Origin: Lachnospiraceae bacterium
GTDB taxonomy: Bacteria > Bacillota > Clostridia > Lachnospirales > Lachnospiraceae
Length of the DNA stretch: 6,540 nt
Assembly: GCA_022798035.1 (NCBI GenBank)
Contig: JAAWLS010000143.1
Span: forward strand, 1-6,540
Direction: 5' to 3'
Shown here: one piece after another, positions 1 to 5,388 of the stretch
How the letters are laid out: each line of letters opens with the position of its first letter
Numbering within the stretch: position 1 is the first letter of the stretch
Program-made: the position numbers and the translations under genes
Notes under the pieces: model-generated
Database searches by the model: none
Told to the model about the DNA's origin: nothing
What the model saw: the letters and a program-made list of their open reading frames with translations, nothing else

Positions 1-1
1 A

Positions 2-553
2 GCAAAACATTTTTTATTGTATCTTTTATCTCGCTATTTAGGATATAATTTTGAAAATTATTTTAATATCGTGGATGTTGATTTGGGATTTCCAAATTAT
101 TTGCATTTGCATAGAAAGAAAGTTCCTGAATTTTTAAACAGTTTAATTGTATTGGATTATGATGTTCAGATAAAAGCAGCGGAAGCACAATTGAGCTATG
201 TTGAAAGTAATACAAAAAATATTTTATTTCTTCCAGATGATGTAGAATCAGGGATGTTTAAATTATTGAAAGACCCAATACATTATGCAAGTTTTGAAAA
301 TATAATTACCGATATTAGAATGCCATACGATATATGCTTTAAGGACTGGACAGAAAACGTGTATAATGCTGTCGAATATAAACGATGGTTTGCTTATATG
401 GAGGAAACTTTAGGCGGCGTAGAAAAAATGTATGATTTTTGGTGTGGACGAAATGAAAATTCTGCGCGGAAATTTGTGATTGATTTTATTAATGCATATA
501 ATTTAATAGCAGAAAAAATGGGTTATGATTATATGATGGGAATATTAGAATAG
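2..553 (+). CDS. C-terminal part of a probable OLD-like/AAA ATPase (Toprim-like domain), 5' end outside window
   Basis: The reading frame is open to the left edge and ends with TAG at 551-553, so about 184 residues are visible. A TTG at 17 could be called as a start, but it has no ribosome site and the frame continues upstream, so I treat the gene as truncated by the window. The segment IVLDYDV (DxD codons at about 155-163) follows a helix-like leucine-rich stretch and an NIVDVDLG strand, and is followed by NILFLPDD. This order resembles the Toprim fold at the end of OLD-family ATPases, where an acidic DxD motif helps bind metal for nuclease activity. The first Toprim glutamate and the ATPase domain would lie upstream of base 1. 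The C-terminal part (KDWTEN..., YDFWCGRN...) is not a motif I can name. The gene is markedly AT-rich (roughly 30% GC by eye) compared with everything to its right. The family call is recognition by pattern only; an unrelated hypothetical protein remains possible. Confidence 0.5.
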   Translation, partial: AKHFLLYLLSRYLGYNFENYFNIVDVDLGFPNYLHLHRKKVPEFLNSLIVLDYDVQIKAAEAQLSYVESNTKNILFLPDDVESGMFKLLKDPIHYASFENIITDIRMPYDICFKDWTENVYNAVEYKRWFAYMEETLGGVEKMYDFWCGRNENSARKFVIDFINAYNLIAEKMGYDYMMGILE

Positions 554-578
554 TTAAGAAATGAATATTAGAGAGATG

Positions 579-622
579 AAATTCCTGCTTGACGGATAAT
601 TGGTTGGGCAGGGATTTTGTTT
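579..622 (+). terminator. Rho-independent terminator after the left-edge gene
   Basis: AAATTCCTGC at 579-588 pairs with GCAGGGATTT at 608-617 as a 10-bp stem with one G-U pair and a 19-base loop. The descending arm runs into a T-rich tract (TTTTGTTT, 615-622). It lies 25 bases after the stop codon of the truncated gene, where a terminator is expected. The loop is rather long, which lowers confidence a little. Confidence 0.6.
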
Positions 623-660
623 GATAAGGGTTTTTTTGAAATTACCTATAGAGATAACTT

Positions 661-706
661 TGTCAAGAGAAAAGAAAAAATGTCACTAAAAGGAGCAAAA
701 TTGTCA
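661..706. promoter_or_regulatory. Three evenly spaced TGTCA motifs, possible regulator site
   Basis: TGTCA occurs at 661-665, 681-685 and 702-706, that is every 20-21 bases or about two turns of the helix. The last copy ends 10 bases before the predicted -35 box at 716. This layout would suit a regulator binding one face of the DNA upstream of the c-di-GMP gene promoter. The motif is short and the region is AT-rich, so chance is not excluded; no known regulator is assigned. Confidence 0.3.
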
Positions 707-715
707 TATATACTG

Positions 716-743
716 TTGAAAAATAGGAAGAAGATGTTACAAT
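716..743 (+). promoter_or_regulatory. Predicted sigma-A promoter of the c-di-GMP gene
   Basis: TTGAAA (716-721) and TACAAT (738-743) are separated by 16 bases. Each box is close to the TTGACA/TATAAT consensus (5 of 6 matches apiece). Transcription would start near 750, leaving a leader of about 30 bases before the ATG at 780. The leader's ribosome site is weak: the nearest purine-rich AAGGA (762-766) is 13 bases from the ATG. Confidence 0.6.
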
Positions 744-779
744 AAGAGAAAGGAAAATGAAAAGGATAGTGGGAAAGTT

Positions 780-2465
780 ATGGAACAGAAAAAGTCATTT
801 AATCTTGCCGGTAAAGAAGAGTTTGAATATTTGATGGAAGTATTCGGAAGATGCACGGATGATTATCTCTTTTTGCTGGATTTGGACAAAGATGATTATA
901 TTATTTCCAGAAAAGCACTGGATAAATTTGAGCTGCCTTCCGCCCATTTTTCCAATGCAGGTGAAGTGCTGGAAAATATTGTTTATGCGGAAGATTTGGC
1001 AGCATTGTCAGAGGATTTGGAAGAACTGAAACGAGGAGATAAAACGGAACACAACTTGGAATACCGCTGGGTAGATAGGGAAGGAAAGATTGTGTGGATT
1101 AGCTGCCGCGGCGTGGTGATTCGAGAAACGGCAGAGGGCAGCCGGTTTCTGGTGGGAAGAATTACTGAAATCGGTGTCAAGCGCAAAGCAGATAATGTGA
1201 CAGGGCTGTTTGCGGAGAGGCAGCTGGAAATTGATTACAAAAGAATCCGCAGAGAAGGCAGAAAGAAGAGGGGAACACTGCTGCGGATTGGCGTGGATAA
1301 TTTCAAAGAAGTCAACGAGCGGTATGGAATAGAAACAGGCGACAGCGTACTGAAAATGATTGCTCAGTGTATCGAGCAGGTGATAGAGAATGAACGCTGC
1401 TACAAAGTGGACGGAGATGAATTTCTGATACTTTTGGAAGAGGAGGATGCTCAGGAGGCAAGGAAAAAATATCATCAGCTCCGCATTTTGATTGAAGAAG
1501 AGCGAAGAGAGCAGGGATATCAGAATTTTTATACCATCTCTTCCGGCGTAGTGGGTTTTTCTTACGAGGAATCAGATTTTGAACGTCTGTATAATTATTC
1601 AGAATTTGCCCTGAGCGTAGCCAAGAGGAACGGGAAGAACTGTTCTTACGTTTTTCGTGATGAGGACTATGAGAGCTATATGAAGAGCTTGGATATCCAG
1701 GAAAAGCTGCGCTATGCAGTAAACCATGGATTTCAGGGATTTGAAGTGTACTATCAGCCGATTGTATCGGCAGAGACAGAACGAGTGGTGGGAGCGGAAG
1801 CGCTTTTGCGATTTTTCTGTGAAGAGTACGGAATGCTGTCTCCCGGCATTTTTATCCCGATTTTGGAGGAGAGCGGGCTGATTATTCCAGTGGGAGAATG
1901 GGTTTACCAGACAGCGATGCGGCAGAGTATGGAATGGCAGAGGATAGCTCCGAATTTCAGGATTAATATCAACCTTTCGTTTATTCAAATCTGCAAATCA
2001 GATGTTGTCAGCGGTATCATGGCCTCCATTCGTGAGGTAGGCATCAATCCTAAGACAGTACTGTTTGAGTTTACAGAGAGTGGAATGATTTCTTACGATG
2101 ATTCTGTACAGCGTCTGCTGGATGTGCTGAATGAGAATCAAGTAAAAATTGCGCTGGATGATTTTGGGACAGGATATTCGTCTCTTGCCTATTTGAAAAA
2201 TCTAAGAGTGAATCTGCTGAAATTGGATAGAAGTTTCACTTCCAAGGCAGTGGCAAATGATTTTGATTACAATTTAATCGGTCACATTGTGGATATGGCT
2301 CACAGTATAGGAATGGGAGTCTGTTTTGAGGGAATTGAGACGGAAGAAGAACTGCAGAAATTGAAACAGCTTCGACCAGATTTTATACAGGGATTTTACT
2401 ATGGCCGTCCTGTGGACAGGCAGAAGTTTTATGAGCAGAATCTTAAGATTTATGAATGTGCATAA
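780..2465 (+). CDS. PAS-GGDEF-EAL cyclic-di-GMP signalling protein, probably a phosphodiesterase
   Basis: The 561-residue product has no signal peptide or membrane segment and should be cytosolic. A PAS domain spans about residues 22-130 (EYRWVDREGKIVWI is typical of its last strands). A GGDEF domain spans about 138-292, starting at DNVTGLF. An EAL domain spans about 305-555. The EAL half keeps the expected catalytic and metal residues: E340 of EALLR, N398, E430 and E433 of EFTES, D460 and D461 of DDFGTG, K481, E517 and E520 of EGIET, and Q537. The GGDEF half reads DGDEF (211-215). It also has Gly171 where diguanylate cyclases usually have the first metal-binding Asp (RIGVDNFK), although N179 and D188 of the guanine pocket remain. 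No RxxD inhibitory site precedes the motif. The likely role is c-di-GMP hydrolysis controlled by a PAS ligand and perhaps by GTP bound to the GGDEF domain. The ATG at 780 is the first in-frame start; its ribosome site is poor. The gene appears monocistronic. Confidence 0.93.
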   Translation: MEQKKSFNLAGKEEFEYLMEVFGRCTDDYLFLLDLDKDDYIISRKALDKFELPSAHFSNAGEVLENIVYAEDLAALSEDLEELKRGDKTEHNLEYRWVDREGKIVWISCRGVVIRETAEGSRFLVGRITEIGVKRKADNVTGLFAERQLEIDYKRIRREGRKKRGTLLRIGVDNFKEVNERYGIETGDSVLKMIAQCIEQVIENERCYKVDGDEFLILLEEEDAQEARKKYHQLRILIEEERREQGYQNFYTISSGVVGFSYEESDFERLYNYSEFALSVAKRNGKNCSYVFRDEDYESYMKSLDIQEKLRYAVNHGFQGFEVYYQPIVSAETERVVGAEALLRFFCEEYGMLSPGIFIPILEESGLIIPVGEWVYQTAMRQSMEWQRIAPNFRININLSFIQICKSDVVSGIMASIREVGINPKTVLFEFTESGMISYDDSVQRLLDVLNENQVKIALDDFGTGYSSLAYLKNLRVNLLKLDRSFTSKAVANDFDYNLIGHIVDMAHSIGMGVCFEGIETEEELQKLKQLRPDFIQGFYYGRPVDRQKFYEQNLKIYECA

Positions 2466-2482
2466 TGAAATCGTATAATTAA

Positions 2483-2524
2483 GATGCAGGCGCAGAAGAT
2501 AAGATATCTTTTGGCGCCTGCATC
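2483..2524. terminator. Strong hairpin terminator shared by two convergent genes
   Basis: GATGCAGGCGC (2483-2493) and its exact complement GCGCCTGCATC (2514-2524) form an 11-bp stem. It extends past a one-base bulge into a further stem (AAGAT 2496-2500 with ATCTT 2506-2510), leaving a 5-base loop. It begins 17 bases after the c-di-GMP gene stop. On the plus strand the tail is only GTTTCT; on the minus strand it is TTAATTATA. It lies between the 3' ends of genes on opposite strands and could stop transcription from both sides. Confidence 0.78.
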
Positions 2525-2605
2525 GTTTCTGTCTGGATTAGGAAGTTTCTTTGAATTCTCTCAAAAATCTTCTGGTGTCCGCTTTGAAATACATTGGAAC
2601 GAATA

Positions 2606-4144
2606 TCACAAGTACCGCTGTACAATTGTCAGAAAATCATCGTGGCGTTTCCGCACAAATGTTTCATAAGTCATGCCGCAGGCAGCAATTTCTTTTCCAA
2701 GTTCAGCGAGAAATTCCGGGATGTCAGATTCCAGCATAATGCCAAGTTCCGATGCAAAGGATTCCCTGCCCTCTCGTTCACAGCCCATCTCAAAGACGGC
2801 AAAGGCTGGACGCGGGCCCTCCGGCGTCTGTTTGACCCCTCCCCGGAAGCCAAGGGGAGCAATCTGGTGTCCGGAACAGGAAGAAGGACATCCGGAGATG
2901 TGAATTCTGGGCAGCGTATGGTCTGGAAGATTCTCTTTTCGGAGGCGTTCTACACAGGCTTTCAGAAGGCTCTGGGAATCTCTGGCTCCAATCTGGCAGA
3001 TGGAAGCGCCGATACAGGAAACGGAAGTCTCAAAGAAAGTCCGGGCGCCATCTTCCGTCAGGGCCAGGATTTTCTCGGCTTCCCGGGAAGTCAGATTGAT
3101 GATATAGAGGCTCTCGTCTGGGGAAACCCGCAGTACAACCTCTTCCATGGGAAGAATAGCATTGTACAGACTGCGGAAGAATTCTGGACTGGGACTGCCT
3201 CCGATTGGATGATAGTACACAGCATAGAGTCCATCTTGTTTTTGAGGGACTGCCCGGGGATGGTGAAGGGCGTTTCCATCTCCCTGCTTGGTGATTTTGG
3301 CGTCTGCAAGTTCCAGGTCCAGCTTTTCCTGGGCAAATGCCTGAGCGAGCTTTTCCTGGTAGGCTTTGATGTATCCTTCTGTTCCAAGGGTTTCCTGCAT
3401 AAAGCGCGTGCGGGCTTTTCCGCGGTTTTCATAATTCCCATAAGCCACAAAAGTATCTATCATTGCTTTGATGTAATAGAGAACATGAGAGGGATTTGTG
3501 TCAGAGGCCACAAGAGCTCCCATTTTGGGCTCCCGGCCCAGCCCTCCGGCGCTGTACACGTCAAAAGTACCTTGTTTGGTGGCTGCAAATCCCAAATCAC
3601 GAAAAGTCGCATGTGTGATATTTTCTGGGGAGTTAGAGAAAGCCACCTTTAATTTCCGGGGCAGTTTGACGGTATTGATAAATCCCAGAAGGTAATCAGC
3701 CGCTTCCTTCGCATAGGGAAGCACATGGAAGTATTCGCCTTTTTGTACGCCGGAGAGAGGAGAGCACATGACATTTCTTGGATAATTGCCGCCGCCTCCT
3801 CTTGTGATAATGCCATGAGAAAAAGCCTCTTCCACCAATGCGCAGACCTGAGCCTCCGACAGATTGTGAAGCTGTACGCTTTGGCATGTGGTGAAATGCA
3901 CCAGGGAAATCTTGTACTTTTCAATGCTCTCAGCAATGAATAGCAGCTGTTCTTTGGGAATTTCTCCTCCGGCAAAACGCAGGCGCAGCATACTGGAATT
4001 GCCTCCCCGCTGCGCGTAACTTCCAAAACCGCCGGAAAACTGCTTGTACTGGGCAATGTTGATGTCTTTTTGATAAAATTTTTTGGTCATTTCGTGAAAT
4101 TCTTTGAGTTCTTCCCGAAATTCCTGTATGTGATTCTGTGACAT
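2606..4144 (-). CDS. Siroheme/[4Fe-4S] sulfite or nitrite reductase-like protein
   Basis: The 512-residue product belongs to the nitrite/sulfite reductase family, cytosolic enzymes that make six-electron reductions of sulfite to sulfide or nitrite to ammonia. Two ferredoxin-like half domains are recognisable: MLRLRF near 52-57 at the start, and GGLG near 200-203. The cluster and siroheme cysteines are complete: C377 and C383 (C-X5-C in SCIGASIC), then C419 and C423 (GCPSSC). Aligned by eye to E. coli CysI, anion-binding R153, K215 and K217 match R123 (PRNV), K164 and K166 (RKLK). R83, in the TTRQ motif, is Cys87 here (TTCQSVQLHN). At 512 residues it is shorter than CysI (about 570) and near the size of ferredoxin-type enzymes. 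The start has AGGAGG (4150-4155) five bases upstream. It lies 139 bases downstream of a LysR gene on the same strand. No electron-donor subunit is visible, so ferredoxin is inferred. Substrate (sulfite versus nitrite) cannot be settled from sequence. Confidence 0.9.
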   Translation of the reverse strand: MSQNHIQEFREELKEFHEMTKKFYQKDINIAQYKQFSGGFGSYAQRGGNSSMLRLRFAGGEIPKEQLLFIAESIEKYKISLVHFTTCQSVQLHNLSEAQVCALVEEAFSHGIITRGGGGNYPRNVMCSPLSGVQKGEYFHVLPYAKEAADYLLGFINTVKLPRKLKVAFSNSPENITHATFRDLGFAATKQGTFDVYSAGGLGREPKMGALVASDTNPSHVLYYIKAMIDTFVAYGNYENRGKARTRFMQETLGTEGYIKAYQEKLAQAFAQEKLDLELADAKITKQGDGNALHHPRAVPQKQDGLYAVYYHPIGGSPSPEFFRSLYNAILPMEEVVLRVSPDESLYIINLTSREAEKILALTEDGARTFFETSVSCIGASICQIGARDSQSLLKACVERLRKENLPDHTLPRIHISGCPSSCSGHQIAPLGFRGGVKQTPEGPRPAFAVFEMGCEREGRESFASELGIMLESDIPEFLAELGKEIAACGMTYETFVRKRHDDFLTIVQRYL

Positions 4145-4171
4145 AATGACCTCCTGTTGATTTGAATCTTA

Positions 4172-4200
4172 ATGATAGTTTTTACCAAAACAATAAAAAA
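4172..4200 (-). promoter_or_regulatory. Weak candidate promoter for the reductase gene
   Basis: On the minus strand a TATCAT -10 box (4172-4177, plus-strand ATGATA) lies 28 bases upstream of the ATG, with TSS near 4165, just ahead of the AGGAGG. The region 17 bases further upstream is only a T-run (4195-4200), so no real -35 box is present. The reductase would then need an activator or be read through from the LysR gene. The same heptamer CTATCAT contains the -10 box of the divergent flavoprotein gene. Confidence 0.35.
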
Positions 4201-4236
4201 TAATCTCAGGTCAGGAGAGTCATTTTGTTTCTGAGA
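4191..4236 (-). terminator. Possible weak terminator or attenuator between LysR and reductase genes
   Basis: On the minus strand TCTCAG (4236-4231) can pair with CTGAGA (4209-4204) across a 21-base loop, followed by a U-rich run (TTATTTTTTATTG, 4203-4191). The stem is only 6 bp and the loop is large, so termination would be partial at most. It could reduce LysR read-through into the reductase gene. Confidence 0.3.
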
Positions 4237-4283
4237 AAATACATATTTTAGCAGTATTTCTTTCCCGAAAAAACATGCAGGCG

Positions 4284-5159
4284 TTACATCTCTCTTACCA
4301 TATCGGCAAAATCCTGCATTTGAGAGGTGAAGGGGCGGCATTGATGGTGACAGAGATAGAAAAAACGCTTCATAGATACATTTTCTACCGGACAGGAGAA
4401 AATTTCGCCTTTTTCCACATATTCTTCGATGCATCTCCAGGAGAGGATGCCAAGGCCGAGATTATGGCGCACTGCGTCCACAATGGCGGAACGGCTGCTG
4501 CACTCCCATTTTGTGGTAAAGGGAATATGGTGAGTGAGCATGATGTTTTCAAAAATGGCCCGTGTGCCGCTTCCTTTTTCCCGCAGGATAAAATCCTGAT
4601 GCCGCAAATCTTCGATGGAAATGGAAGATTTTGCTGCAAAAGGATGTTTTTTTCCGCAGATAATGCAGAGATTGTCCTCCAGCACAGGGTCTGTCATAAT
4701 TTCCTGGCGGACAATAATCCCTTCCACCAGTGCAATGTCCAGTTCATTGTGAATCATGCGGTGCTCAATGATTTTGGTATTGTCCACAAATACCCGCACG
4801 TCCATATCCGGATATTTCTGTGTGAGGTTTTCTACAAGCGTTCCCATCATTGTATTGCCGATGGTGAGGGTTGCTCCAATCCGTAGAATCCGCAGAGAGT
4901 TTACATATTTCATAGACTGTTCTAAATTTTCATAAATGGCAACAATTTCTCTGGCGCTGTTTAAAAGCAGCAGGCCGGACTGAGTAATTTTTAATTCTTT
5001 AGGGGAGCGCTCAAAGAGCCGGGTCTGATATTCGTTTTCCAAATCTGAAACAATCTGGCTGATTGTGGGCTGGGAGATGTACAGCCGGTTAGCTGCCTCA
5101 CTCATTTTTCTGTATTCTGCCACAGCGATAAAAGCTTTGAGCTGTCTTAAGGTTGCCAT
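4284..5159 (-). CDS. LysR-type transcriptional regulator, CysL/CbbR-like
   Basis: The 291-residue product has the usual LysR length and layout. An N-terminal winged helix-turn-helix covers about residues 1-60 (LRQLKAFIAVAEYRKMSEAA, then SQPTISQIVSDLE), followed by a linker helix. The two-lobed effector domain starts about residue 91 (LRIGATLTIGNTMM). The segment REKGSGTR (193-200) is typical of the CysL/CbbR-like branch, whose members often answer to small anions or metabolites. The start is well supported: AGGAGG (5168-5173) lies 8 bases upstream of the ATG. The gene is transcribed towards the reductase gene and away from the flavoprotein gene, the classic LysR position for controlling a divergent target and itself. 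The effector is unknown; a sulfur metabolite is inferred from the neighbours. Confidence 0.93.
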   Translation of the reverse strand: MATLRQLKAFIAVAEYRKMSEAANRLYISQPTISQIVSDLENEYQTRLFERSPKELKITQSGLLLLNSAREIVAIYENLEQSMKYVNSLRILRIGATLTIGNTMMGTLVENLTQKYPDMDVRVFVDNTKIIEHRMIHNELDIALVEGIIVRQEIMTDPVLEDNLCIICGKKHPFAAKSSISIEDLRHQDFILREKGSGTRAIFENIMLTHHIPFTTKWECSSRSAIVDAVRHNLGLGILSWRCIEEYVEKGEIFSCPVENVSMKRFFYLCHHQCRPFTSQMQDFADMVREM

Positions 5160-5235
5160 AGTTCAATCCTCCTGAAATTTTGTCTGTAGGTGATATTTTG
5201 TCCATTTGCCGCATAATCTGAAAGGAAAAAGAAAA

Positions 5236-5264
5236 AGCATATTTGCAGAAATAAATTGGGACAA
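5236..5264 (-). promoter_or_regulatory. Predicted promoter of the LysR gene
   Basis: Read on the minus strand, TTGTCC (5264-5259) and TATGCT (5241-5236) are 17 bases apart; each box matches consensus at 4 of 6 positions. Transcription would start near 5229, giving a leader of about 70 bases. The -35 box lies 5 bases from the inverted repeat at 5269-5290, so a protein bound there could also affect LysR's own expression. Confidence 0.5.
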
Positions 5265-5268
5265 AGAT

Positions 5269-5290
5269 GCTATAGTAAAACACCTATAGC
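5269..5290. promoter_or_regulatory. Inverted repeat GCTATAG-N8-CTATAGC, candidate LysR operator
   Basis: GCTATAG (5269-5275) and its perfect complement CTATAGC (5284-5290) are separated by 8 bases. The core ATAG-N8-CTAT is an AT-rich dyad of the size and spacing usual for LysR-type sites. It lies between the two divergent promoters, 20 bases upstream of the flavoprotein -35 box (5310). LysR is the obvious candidate binder; this is inference from position. Confidence 0.55.
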
Positions 5291-5309
5291 GTTATTTGAA
5301 TTTTACTAT
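5272..5309. repeat. 9-bp inverted repeat ATAGTAAAA-N20-TTTTACTAT
   Basis: ATAGTAAAA (5272-5280) is repeated exactly in inverse orientation as TTTTACTAT (5301-5309), with 20 bases between. The left arm overlaps the GCTATAG dyad and the right arm ends directly against the predicted -35 box of the flavoprotein gene (5310-5315). The pair could be a recognition site plus activation site for a LysR tetramer. Confidence 0.5.
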
Positions 5310-5338
5310 TTTACCTGTAATTTAACAAGTGCTATCAT
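5310..5338 (+). promoter_or_regulatory. Predicted promoter of the flavoprotein gene
   Basis: TTTACC (5310-5315) and TATCAT (5333-5338) are 17 bases apart. The -10 box matches consensus at 5 of 6 positions; the -35 at 4 of 6, as expected for a promoter helped by an activator. Transcription would start near 5345, leaving a leader of about 45 bases. Confidence 0.55.
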
Positions 5339-5388
5339 AAAAACATGGAAAATTTTGCAATCCCCATAAATACAAAAGGAGGTAAAAC

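Noticed and set aside
17..19. TTG as the true start of the left-edge gene
   Set aside because: No ribosome site precedes it and the frame stays open to base 2, with a sequence that reads as the middle of a domain.
757..834. Short upstream frame (25 codons) overlapping the start of the c-di-GMP gene
   Set aside because: Its ATG has AGGA only two bases upstream, too close to work well, and the peptide has no recognisable feature. A regulatory uORF cannot be excluded.
2594..3652. Long plus-strand open frame of 352 codons opposite the reductase gene
   Set aside because: It is antisense to a gene with full family motifs and a good ribosome site; its protein is low in recognisable motifs and looks like a mirror of the coding strand.
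4275..4886. Plus-strand open frame of 203 codons opposite the LysR gene
   Set aside because: The LysR frame has clear domain motifs and AGGAGG at its start; this frame has neither.
5177..5202. Direct repeat ATTTTGTC (5177-5184 and 5195-5202) near the LysR start
   Set aside because: Eight bases in an AT-rich spacer, with no dyad symmetry and a position downstream of the predicted LysR start site; likely chance.
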